Shown piece after piece: positions 54,373 to 63,728 of a stretch of 64,000 nt of DNA. The DNA is from Kalaharituber pfeilii (taxonomy: Eukaryota > Ascomycota > Pezizomycetes > Pezizales > Pezizaceae): the NCBI GenBank assembly GCA_015179045.1, contig WHUZ01000050.1, forward strand, positions 124,001 through 188,000, in the 5' to 3' direction. Made by a program: the position numbers and the translations under genes. The notes beneath the pieces were generated by a model, which had not been told where the DNA came from, did no database searches, and worked only from the letters and a program-made list of their open reading frames with translations. Each line of letters starts with the position of its first letter. Position 1 is the stretch's first letter.

Positions 54373-55112
54373 ACAGGGCGGCCAAGATAGGCGCCCTCCT
54401 ACTATACCAGAACGAGACTATGGCGGAGGCAGGGATGCAAATGGAGACGATGGCCCAAAGGGCGGGAGAGAGAGATAGATTGGGCCTAAGGTACAGACTA
54501 CTGGAGCGCCCAGGCGGGCAGGTCACCAGGCAGGGCTCCTGGGAGGCAAGAGCTTCAGAGCCTGGAGACACAGGATAGGTAAGGAAGAGAACCCAGAGTG
54601 CAGATGGTGTGGGAAGAGCGAAGAGACTGGAGGACACATCTGGAACGAATGCAGAGTAGGGAGACGGAAGTCTCCAGGGAGAGCATATGCAGTGAAAGAC
54701 CCTCCGAAGAGGAAAGAGGGCGATTTTTTTTTTTTTTTTTTATATCATTACTCGCGTGCCGCCCTCGGGGCTACGGCGAGGTCTGGTTACGTACATGAAA
54801 TGAGGTAACATGAATAGGTCGATATAATGCCAAATGAAAATTATGAAGGAATTAACTGTCAATGTTCTCATGTCTTGCCTTCACTTAGCATGTCCATCAG
54901 TGTCTGTAGCGAGTCTCTGTGAAAGAGGGCGAGAGAGACCCCCTGTCAGAGATGCTGGGGCGGGGCAATGAAGAGATGGAGCAGTGGGCGGGGGGGCATA
55001 GATGGAGCATTCTTTCTTTATTCTCAATTGTATCTTCTTTTTTCCTCAATCTCTTATGTAACCAACCTCGCCATAGCCCTCAGGGCGGCATGCGAGTTAA
55101 AAAAACAAAAAA
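54373..55112 (+). mobile_element. 5'-truncated LINE with nested insertion
   Basis: TSD AACACAGGAACT at 54361-54372 and 55113-55124. The ORF2 end reads RAAKIGALLLYQNETMAEAG and ERDRLGLRYRLLERPGGQV, then continues after a frameshift near 54525. A minus-strand insertion (54724-54920) sits inside. It closes with an H-tail and an A tract containing C. Confidence 0.9.
54724..54920 (-). mobile_element. H-tail LINE fragment, nested
   Basis: TSD GAAAGAGGGCGA at 54712-54723 and 54921-54932. It has the hairpin variant GCCGCCCTCGGGGCTACGGC and about 110 bp of 3'-UTR and last codons. Confidence 0.9.
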
Positions 55113-55124
55113 AACACAGGAACT

Positions 55125-55536
55125 CTCCTAACAGACAACATGTCAAAATTGGGGTCTCCAAACAATCTTGTCTCCTCTGCCATGAGTTCCTCTCGGCTCT
55201 CAATTCTTGTGGCTCCGATCACCCCACCCCCTCGTTTTTTTTAACGTCTGGGTGCTGTAGGAAGGTACCATCAACGTGGCGGGCACCATCTGGTGCCCCA
55301 CATAGCTGCACACGACTTGGGTTGGATTCAATAATCCGTTTGGTCAAGAATCGCGGAAGGAGCGATTCCGCAGACTTAGGGCCGCCAAACCATATGGAGA
55401 TGAACTAATGCATGGTGAGTGATGATCCAGGGGATAGTGCAATCTTTCATGACAGCGATCAGCTGTTCTATTGCTATATACTTTGATTTGTTAAAAAGAG
55501 GCAATTGAACTGTTTCTTCTACCTTGATGTATTAAC
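55125..55536. other. No gene recognised
   Basis: A short inverted motif GGGCACCATCTGGTGCCCC occurs at about 55281. I see no other supported feature. Confidence 0.35.
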
Positions 55537-56168
55537 AAGAATAGATAAGCGGGGAGGACAAACTAATGAGCGTGCTCATATGGGCGGAGACGGAGTGAAA
55601 GTTAAGGCGGGGAAATACTTCTCATATTTTTCATTTACAGTTTCACTCACATTCTCACATTTCCATTCATATTTTTATTTTCATTCATCTACTTGAACAA
55701 CCTCGCCGTAGCCCACGGGGCGGAAAGTGAGTAATGATTGAAAAAAAAAGAGAAAAAAGAAAAAAAAAAATTATTTCATTACTCGCATGCTGCCCCGGGG
55801 GCTATGGTGAGGATGCTACGTGAAGGAAATAGGTGGTAAGTACATGGTAAAAAGAAAGTAGTAAGAATCTTATGGCCTTCCTGCCCAGATGAGCATGTTC
55901 ACCAGCTCGTCCTCCCCGGTCTTCCCCTCGGCTGCCTTGGTTCCGTCCTCCCCCTCCGGCCATTTTTGCCCCCAGATTCCGCATCCCCTCCATATGTGTT
56001 CCCTGGTCTCTTCTGCTTCCCCGCACCATCGGCATTCCGGAGATTCTGTTTTCTGGATCCTGAACCTCCATGACCTCAGGCCTTTCCCGCCCAACACGCC
56101 TTCCAGGGTTCCTGTCAGTGTTCCTAGGCGTTGCAGCTGCCTGTAACCCAGACCCAGCCTGTTGTGCT

Positions 56169-56209
56169 TGCCCTGCCATGGCGAGCAGCTGCACGCGGGG
56201 ACCCGTGAC

Positions 56210-56238
<29 letters not shown>
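56169..56238 (+). mobile_element. Minimal M-tail insertion in the composite
   Basis: TSD GCCTGTTGTGCT / GGCTGTTGCGCT at 56157-56168 and 56239-56250. M-tail plus poly(A). Confidence 0.85.
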
Positions 56239-56241
<3 letters not shown>

Positions 56242-56269
56242 TGTTGCGCTCTCCCGCTCTCTGGGCTTT

Positions 56270-56326
56270 TTTTTTTTTTTTTTTTTAATATCAGTACTCG
56301 CATGCCGCCCTAAGGGCTATGGCGAG
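56270..56326 (-). mobile_element. Minimal H-tail insertion in the composite
   Basis: TSD TCTCTGGGCTTT at 56258-56269 and 56327-56338. The 57-bp insert starts exactly at the hairpin. Confidence 0.92.
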
Positions 56327-56579
56327 TCTCTGGGCTTTATAGTCCATCCAGATGCCGGCCTCCGTTACTATCTGCTTTTGGTATCGGATGAAGGTTCCGA
56401 TTTTGGCCGCTCGGTCGCGTTTTCGTTGCCTTCGATGCCGATGTGTGCAAAAAAAAAAAGAATAGATAAGAGGCAAGTAAGACAGTATACACAGTAAGAA
56501 ACTGAACTGAATGAAAACCGGTATGTAAGTTAGGATAATAAAGCAATAGTTATGTTCATGTGAAAAAGAGAGGGTAGCA

Positions 56580-56990
56580 CTCTTCAATACGGTAATGGAG
56601 TCTACTATACTGTAAGAATAACCATAGATGCAGACTACCGAGATTACATATTCAGCACCAGTTTGGAGAGACGGGAGATGCGCATGAGACTAGGACTGGA
56701 GAAGCAACACAGATTCTATGCAAGCATGTACAGAGCCATCCAAGCATGGGAGACACATGCATGGAGGCTTGCACTGATAGAAACCAGGATCATACTCCTA
56801 CAGGGAAGTTTTTTTTTTTTTTAGAGACTGGTGGAGGTAATAGACGGCTATCTATTTCCATTTCTATTTACTCGTTCATTTTAACTGTGTATTCAGGCTC
56901 GATAGACGGCGGCTCTTCAACAATTCTCGTCATAGCCGAGAGGCCGTATACAGCACGAGTAATGATATGAAAAACAAAAAAAACGTTCGG
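56580..56990 (+). mobile_element. Diverged LINE-like fragment
   Basis: Ends with a degenerate H-tail (CTCGTCATAGCC..CACGAGTAATGATATG and A tract). A frame at about 56640-56815 reads LERREMRMRLGLEKQHRFYA, which I do not recognise. No TSD. Confidence 0.45.
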
Positions 56991-57277
56991 GCTAGTTCTC
57001 TAGCCAGGCCACTAAATCTGAGTCAACCCTAGATGGACAGTAGTTTCATTACCCGCGAATCCGAGTTGTAGTAATGTAAACAGAACGCCTCTCAGATTGA
57101 AGGAAAGGACAACCCTAGTTAGCTCAGTTCGAAATATGCTTTCCCCCTTTTGAAATCCCCTCCTTCGAGTAGATAAAAGCAATCAATCAATATCCAATTC
57201 ATGATAATCCGCAGTGGCAAATTCCTATACGTAGGATGATTAGACTTGATCACGCAAGAGCATCAAGTGAGGATAGC

Positions 57278-58857
57278 TCATACCCTCCTCAGCTGGATAC
57301 CCCGTGCATTACAGGAATCAAGGAGGCGCTTGCAATCCGCTTCCTCGTCAGGGGTGAACGAAACAGTGTTCCATTGCCTCATAGTAATCCTTTGTAGCTC
57401 CGGTACTCTCATCCTCCCTACTGAGCTGACCAGTTCACGTAATGCGGAGATAAAACTTTCACCTTGAGCTAGTGGTGCAGGCATTGTATAATCGATAGTA
57501 AGCTTAAGGCTTTCTAGAGTGATGGGAAGTTGCATCCAGAGTGGTACGCGTCTGAAAGGGAAGCTGGAGTCACCAACGTCATTGGGCTCCCACATCAGGC
57601 TGCAGAGAAACCACATGGGCAACTCAATTTCTTTGAGACCGGTACTTGTTTCTAGAAACGTATTCCACATGCGGGCATGCTGCCAATTGAAGTACTCCGG
57701 TCTCGGAGCCAGCAGAGAGAAAGACTCTATCTCGAGGGCCCTCGCTTGGCCCATAAGCTTGAACGCTTCACGCAACGCCTCCCAGGCAGAATCTGATTCT
57801 CTGGGCAACTGCGAAGAGCATTGCAGCGTAAGCTTCCTCAAATGTTTCGGCAATTGAAGCATCAGTGCAAGATCAGGCCAAGGATCATCAGAGCTGCTCG
57901 ATGCACCTATCCAAAGTTCCTCCAACATACTCGTCTTGTAGAGCTTCTCAACGTTTAGAGCATTGCTTCTGTACCAAATGAATGGTTCCGACAGCGGAGC
58001 TGAGCCATTAAACCTGATTGTGCGAATAGATGGCAAGAAAGGCAGTATCACGATAAACGCTCTCGACACGCGGTTTCCGGGCAATATTGTGATGTTTCGA
58101 AGCTTGGAAAGGAATTCCGGTGCTTGCGGTACCATTGTGGCCTTGTGATATAGTGGATTGTCGATCCTAAGGGCCCCAGCAGTTGCTAATGTGAAGAATT
58201 CGTCAATCACCGTCGGATCGTCCTCCGATCTGCCTGTAAAGTTGAAATGAAGAGTCTCAATACCCTTGACCAGTTGCAAGAGGAATACTGCTCGGTACTC
58301 TGCCGTCAATGGAATTATAGTCGGCTTAAAAGTCAGATCAAGAGTCATGGCAGCGTGATAGACTTTCAAAGCCTCCTCTACCTGGTCGTCTGCTTCTTTT
58401 AAACTCTTCGGGCCCCGGTTTCTCTCAGGGTCAGAACCAAGCTCCAAGCTCAGCGTGCGGACGTATGTCGCGAGGTGGGGAACGTCGAGAAATAAGCATA
58501 CCAGGCGTCCGAGAGCTGACCAGGCATGGGTCTCCTTAGGCTCAATAGCAATGCTGCTGTAGATGTCTGATTGAAAGAGGTAGTAGGTTCGGCGACACAG
58601 CTGGTACAATCCTCGCTTTCCCCTCCGAATCGATTGCGCCCCTTGGCTCAGGAGGATGAGAGGAGGGCTGAAAGCCTCACACATCCGGACAAAGACATCA
58701 ACATGGCGGAGATATTGGACTGGGCGGGGAAAGAGTAAACTTGGGACTTAGAGCGGGCGGGGATATCTCAGTTTTTCATATTATTCTTTTCATTCTCATT
58801 TCACATTATGTATCTAAAACATCGCCATAGCCTTCGAGGCGGCATGCGATTAATGAA

Positions 58858-58900
<43 letters not shown>

Positions 58901-58968
58901 CCCTCCGAATCAGCGCAGGCGAAGACCATGAGCAACAGTTCATCGGGTAATGCCAACAACCTCAACAT
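57278..58968 (-). pseudogene. F-box protein with LRR-like C-terminal region, split by a LINE end
   Basis: With the insert at 58633-58896 removed, the protein starts at ATG 58968 (MLRLLALPDELLLMVFACAD) and runs on as GKRGLYQLCRRTYYLFQSDI, an F-box-like N-terminus (LPDELL..VF...L..LC+..). F-box proteins link substrates to SCF ubiquitin ligases. About 440 further residues show irregular leucine-rich segments (TSMLEELWIG, PKHLRKLTLQC, TGLKEIELPMWF, PITLESLKLTID) typical of fungal F-box/LRR-like proteins. The insertion separates the F-box from the rest and introduces a stop, so the present copy is probably inactive. The downstream ORF without the F-box is intact, ending RGIQLRRV. Confidence 0.72.
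58633..58896 (+). mobile_element. LINE 3' end inserted in the F-box gene
   Basis: TSD TTTCCCCTCCGAATC at 58618-58632 and 58897-58911. It encodes the last ORF2 codons (HPDKDINMAEILDWAGKE), nearly the same as the complete LINE at 14456, then 3'-UTR, H-tail and about 38 A. It is a recent insertion of the same subfamily. Confidence 0.93.
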
Positions 58969-60129
58969 CGGGTGCTGATATAATCAGAAGGATTTGTGTA
59001 CGAGGCAAGTTTTTAGAGATACAAAAGTGTACTCAAGATTGTGTAGATTTGTATTCTTCAGAGATGTAGATATTTCATAAATGTTAGAGCGTCTCACGCT
59101 AACATAGTGCCAGGGTCCATTTGATGACTCAGTTGGCAAGATCAGTAATATCGCCAAGGCGAGATGCCATTATCCATCTACGATACTGTACTTTTGCAAA
59201 AGCCACAAAAAAGCGCAGCACCATCAGGTAAAAAAAATATCACCCACGACAAAGACCGCCCATACGGCAGATACCTCCCTCACAATGTATCAACCCCGCG
59301 CGAAGCAAGTGGGGTCCTCTCTGAGAAAGAGAAAGTACATGTAGTCCCCCTTACCGCTCGTTGCAGTTGCAGAGCGCCTCGGGATCGGGAGGAGGGGCAC
59401 TGCTAGTCTACCAAGTGCTGAATAACCGTACGTTATAGTAATTAGTCCGCTTGGCCTAGCTAAGCTTGGTTCTAATCAGAGTATGCCTGCAACACTATGG
59501 ATCCCCGTTGTACTCGTATGCGCAGCCTGAGTATGCAGAATTTGGTAACCCTGTACCAGCTACCGTATGTCGGTTACTGAAAGTTCTGTAGGGCCTGATC
59601 TGCCCTTGCCCTGCGCGCCCTACCGCTTATAGTAAGTTGGCATTAATAGACAGAGATATGGAACTAGTATACCGACGCCAGGGATTCCTGTCATACTAGG
59701 GATCGTTGCCAAATCAGGAAGACAAGTGACGGCCTTACCAATTGAGGGCTTTTGCCATAACTTGCTTAGCCGCCAAAATGTGCGGGGTTGGGTGCGTTGG
59801 CAACTGAACGCAAAAACAAAAGAGAATGCGCAGCGGTGCGGAGAAGATCTCCCTTCGGGGACAAGACTAGGGGAGATCTTTTCAGAATATAATAGAAAGC
59901 ATTCGAACTACGTAAGCAATGATTGGCGGGACGTTATTGTTTGACTTTCGGAGTCCCTTTCTCGCCTACAATACTGCAATTGCAATTACAACTTTGTTCC
60001 TCCAACTCCGTTCGAGATCGCTCGCTCGTATCGCCGACTCTCGTCTACTGTAGCGGTCTCTTCGCTTAGCACTTAGTCCCAGACCTCTTCATTTTGCAGC
60101 CCTAGGCTGACTACTAGTACATAGTATTA
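58969..60129. other. Intergenic between F-box and galectin genes
   Basis: Two ORFs (59164-59406 and 59726-59944) of 72-80 codons are unrecognised. The galectin promoter should lie at the right end, but no TATA box is evident. Confidence 0.35.
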
Positions 60130-60615
60130 ATGCCCGCCTTTTATCTACTCAAGCTTGGCGGCGCCCTCACCTTGAGCAACGCTGTCCAGGCAGATGGCAT
60201 CGTGATCTTCCAATCGGCCTTCGTTGACGTCCGCAGCTGCCCCGTGGGCGACAATACAAGCTTTAACCTTTTAAACCGCTCCGGTGACTGTCTTCTACAC
60301 ATCACATTCCGCCGCCCTAAAAACGTCATCGTCTTCAACGCGCGCCGCCATGACGGCGGCTGGGGTTCCCAGGAGTCCATCCCTCTAGCCGGCGCCTTCA
60401 AGACCGATGGACTCGCAACCGTCACTGTCTACGACCACGGGGACCGCTATCAAATCCTGATTGACGGACGCACGGTACACTACTTTCAGAAGCGGTTCCA
60501 CGATGCTGCCACACAGGTGTCTTATGGAACTGACGCAAGCCCGCCCCCGTTCTCGGACCCCGTTGCGGTGACACAGTTCCAAAATATTGGCGAGTTATCC
60601 GCGGGGAGGGTGTGA
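60130..60615 (+). CDS. Fungal galectin (beta-galactoside-binding lectin)
   Basis: Single exon, 161 residues, a normal size for one carbohydrate-recognition domain. The core has LLHITFRRPKNVIVFNARR, then GGWGSQESIPLAG and VTVYDHGDRYQILIDGRT, closely resembling the beta-sandwich strands and sugar-site residues (N, R, W, E) of mushroom galectins. No signal peptide is present, as usual for galectins, which leave the cell by unconventional secretion. Known fungal members act in fruiting bodies and in defence against grazers, or in lichen symbiosis; the role here is inferred only. The frame is intact and untouched by insertions. Confidence 0.85.
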   Translation: MPAFYLLKLGGALTLSNAVQADGIVIFQSAFVDVRSCPVGDNTSFNLLNRSGDCLLHITFRRPKNVIVFNARRHDGGWGSQESIPLAGAFKTDGLATVTVYDHGDRYQILIDGRTVHYFQKRFHDAATQVSYGTDASPPPFSDPVAVTQFQNIGELSAGRV

Positions 60616-61189
60616 GTACACTATCCAGGAATATAAGTTATGTAGTCTCCTGGCTAGAGAGTTCCTCCTCATGTCTTTCCTTGGTTTTTTTTTTTTTTTT
60701 TGGTTGTTTTTCTAAAGTGCCTTTCTTATCTCTATGAGACTTGGATTGGAATACAGAGCTCTATCCAGGTCAGGGAGTCTGGTAAGGGCTCAGTAAAGTG
60801 TCTTCGGGAGCAGGCCAGGAGAGGATGCGAGAGACTCATTGAGGATTCCTAAGATGGACTATGTTGTAGTAGAGATGGAGGCACAGTGACTTGTGGAACC
60901 GGAAGGCGTTCTGATTACTTTATACTTTATTTCCTTTGCAAGTAGTATGCCGAGCACTGTATTTCATCACGACGCCCCGAACACTACCATCCAAGTGACG
61001 TTTCATGCAAGCTTACGGCGGAGACAGCATATTCTCCAAAGGTGGAACGTGTTTTTTTCCATGAGCTTTTCCAGAGAACCTGAGCAAAATACTATTTTCA
61101 TATCTAGTACTTCTACTACTTAAAACAATTCAAATTTGAATAGTTTCTTATAAATTCTATTAAAAAAAAACAAAAAAAAAACAAGGGCC
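60616..61189. other. 3' flank of galectin, no gene recognised
   Basis: A 16-T tract at 60686 lacks a hairpin. Shadow ORFs only. Confidence 0.35.
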
Positions 61190-61800
61190 CTGCCATACTA
61201 TTAATATCTTACACTATAGAGGAAGGCCTGATATGCCTATGAAATTGAACTCAGCGTACCATTCTCGTGTCGTCGAAAGGATCCTGGAGTACGTGTCAGA
61301 TTGTGCTTATATTTACATATCTCGGAACTCTGAAAGGAACTCACCATACCTATAAATTGAGCTCATTTTATAGTATCTTATACAGATATAAGGGCCCTGC
61401 AGTACCTGTTAAGTTAATCTCATAGTCACACATCTCATGATGTTGACAGGGACCCACTATAGCAGTGAATTAAGCTCACATTGCCACATCTCGGGATGTT
61501 GAAAGGGACCCACCATACCTGTAACTTGAGCTCATTTTACAACATCTCATGCTTGCCAAAGGGCTCTGCGGTACCTGTCAAGTTAATTTTATATTCACAC
61601 ATCTCATGATATTGAGAGGGATCTGTCATACTTGTGAATTGAGCTCAGGTTACCACATCTTGTACTATTGAAAGGGCCCTTTGATACCTGTTTAATCTCA
61701 TGGTGCCATATCTGACGCTGTCAAGAGAGGCCTGCCATACCTATTAATAGAGTTTATTCTGCAGCATTTCATGCCATCGAGGGAGACCTGTTAATATGTG
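61190..61800. repeat. Degenerate minisatellite, period about 56 bp
   Basis: About ten to eleven imperfect units. The unit reads approximately CCTGCCATACCTGTTAATTG, then AGCTCATTTTACCACATCTC and ATGATGTTGAAAGGGA. The phrases CATACCTGT, TTGAGCTCA, CACATCTCAT and GAAAGGGACC recur at regular spacing. No ORF runs through it. Confidence 0.8.
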
Positions 61801-62606
61801 TGAGGAAGTTAAACGATGTATTACCTCCTCTCGAAGAAGGATCTTTGTCAGACTGCTCAATGACTTCTGAATTGACTCCCAAATTGACCCCCAATTGACT
61901 TTTGAATTCAACGTACAGTACAATTAGGAGCAATTCTCACAGTGTCAACACACAGGCTGGAAGAAAATTGATCAGCAACTCGTCCTATACCTAGTCTGGT
62001 TGTATCATGCCACTGTGGTAGTCTGGTTGCCGTTGTGAGCTCTCTCAGCTGACTCGTGGGATCACAGCTAGCAGCTGAAGTGGCCTGCGCGACCTCATCA
62101 GCACCGAATTTAGCAACCTATACGAGGCCCAATGGGGGCCCAAGCGACCTACGAAGGGCACAATGGGTAGCTGCACCTGCCTCCTGCAGCCCCTTTTGCA
62201 ACAGTACCAACTTGCTCTCAATTCCATAATGTACTAACAAGGGCAGTTTAGGTATGCTGTAATACTACTCAATTGAGTTAATTGACCATCTTCACACCAT
62301 TGGGCATATTGGGTGCACGCATGAGATATATGGTATTAAGTGCATGCAAGCATATTGAGCACATTAAGCATATCAAGCATGTTAGGGAATATAGAATATA
62401 TTGGGCCTATTACTCATGTTGAGTACATTGAGCATGTTGCGACGCCGGCAGTAGGATCACTTGTGTTATAAGTGCTGAGGGCCTTTTATAATGCTATGGA
62501 TCTACCCAATTCGTCCATCCTTTTATTCAGCAGGTCCCTTAGGTTCCTCAAGCGTGAGTCAATGCTGTGTGCCATCGAGTTGACGCTTGTGTGCTTTGTG
62601 TTTTCC
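61801..62606. other. No gene; short AGCATATTG-type repeats
   Basis: Between 62300 and 62440 words of the form GCATATTGGG, GCACATTAAG, GCATATCAAG and GTACATTGAGC follow each other with about 10-bp spacing. No coding gene is recognised. Confidence 0.45.
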
Positions 62607-62618
62607 ATTATGATCTGA

Positions 62619-62670
62619 TTCTTTTTTTTTTTTATCATTAATCGCATACCGCCCTGTGGGCTATGGCGAT
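62619..62670 (-). mobile_element. Minimal H-tail insertion
   Basis: TSD ATTATGATCTGA at 62607-62618 and 62671-62682. It is the ATCGCC..GCGAT hairpin variant, 52 bp in all. Confidence 0.9.
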
Positions 62671-62682
62671 ATTATGATCTGA

Positions 62683-63330
62683 ATATGAGCCTTGATCTAC
62701 CCTTGCTCCTCCTCGCGTCAGTCCTTCTGGTCGGCTTTGGCCCTCCAGATCCAGTATTTGTTGGCCATGTCGTCTGCCCATTCCCTTGTATCCTGGTCGA
62801 GCTCCTTCCTCCATCTTTCTAATCCGAAACATTTCTCTAACCCCCTCATATATATCTTTTCCCTTTTATGTATTTAAACCTCGCCATAGCCCATGGGGCG
62901 GTACGCGAGTAATGATATTAAAAAAAAAAATAAAAAAAAAACCCCCTTAGTGCCTCTGCCACGGAGGCACCAATGTATTGAGCTGTTTCCTTCTTTATTC
63001 TACCTTTTCTCATTTTCCCTTCCCAGTTTCTGGCCTGTCTGACAACTGCCAGTGCCCTCTCAATCATGAACTGTTCTTCGTAATCGCTATCGTCCATCTC
63101 CGGTGTTCGCGGTCTGTCGGGTGACAGCGGTCAGGTTTCTGTAACAGACGTGAGTTGTGTAGGCATTTTAGCTGGTGACGGTGGGGTATATCCCTGAACG
63201 CTGGGTCTCCGCGCCTTGTGCTTGTGAGGTTCATAGCTTCGCTGTCTGGAACTTCTATATACTCGACGTGCTCAGCTGTGCCTATGTATCTGACAGTCTC
63301 TGTGGACGAGTCGCTTCTGGCGTCCTCGGC
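62683..63330 (-). pseudogene. LINE ORF1-like relic
   Basis: Frames on the minus strand read VRYIGTAEHVEYIEVPDSEA, then (after a frameshift) MDDSDYEEQFMIERALAVVR and LERWRKELDQDTREWADDMA. The style resembles ORF1a of the complete LINE (acidic linker then a helical region), but similarity is only suggestive. A plus-strand H-tail insertion is nested at 62847-62939 with TSD AACCCCCT. Confidence 0.4.
62847..62939 (+). mobile_element. H-tail insertion, nested
   Basis: TSD AACCCCCT at 62839-62846 and 62940-62947. Short 3'-UTR, hairpin and T-interrupted A tract. Confidence 0.85.
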
Positions 63331-63726
63331 CGACAACAACTACCTCAGGACGAGCGTTTGGAAGCGACTCCGCAACCACAACGTCCCCCCCGCTGAAAAT
63401 TACATAGATCGAAAGCGCTCAGCGAGCTGAGTCTTTTGATCCTTTTTTTTTTTTTATTCTCAAATACCGGATACAACAAATTTCCCCCCAGGGGCGAAAT
63501 TTCGAGAATCCCTCAGCTCACCACCTTCGTTGCCAGCACATCACCCACACCACCGCGGTGCCAAGACCCAATAGCATCCGACCATAAGACACCAAACAGC
63601 CAATAGAAATGCCAAAAGACAGAAAAAACAAGAGACCCGCCGCAGCCCCCAAGCCAGACCCCACCCCCGACGATGTCCCCGTCCGCCTGATACTGAAGAA
63701 GGCATGGTACGACATAATGGTTTGTA
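63331..63726 (+). mobile_element. 5' end of an ORF1-only-type retroposon
   Basis: From GACAACAACTACCTCAGGAC to GCCAAGACC it matches the 5'-UTR of the complete retroposon at 11337-12600 in the opposite orientation, with a T tract inserted near 63442. After GCCAAGACC the two sequences diverge. Confidence 0.75.
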
Positions 63727-63728
63727 TA
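63609..63728 (+). CDS. Start of an unidentified retroposon ORF
   Basis: MPKDRKNKRPAAAPKPDPTP and VPVRLILKKAWYDIMV, then interrupted by the T tract of another insertion. It takes the place of the ORF1-like gene after the shared 5'-UTR but has a different N-terminus. An open stretch after the insertion (63860-64000) may continue it. Confidence 0.4.

Larger units (their letters stand above)
55550..56457 (+). mobile_element. Composite insertion: plus LINE end joined to inverted LINE fragment
   Basis: One 13-bp TSD, AAGAATAGATAAG (55537-55549 and 56458-56470), brackets two LINE fragments. First is a plus-strand ORF2 end (DKLMSVLIWAETE), 3'-UTR, H-tail and an A/G tract (55550-55770). Then comes a minus-strand LINE 3' half (55771-56448) reading LGYRQLQRLGTLTGTLEGVL, CRWCGEAEETREHIWRGC and DELVNMLIWAGRP. 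A second A tract closes the unit at 56449-56457. This arrangement fits 3' transduction of a neighbouring inverted copy. Confidence 0.75.
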
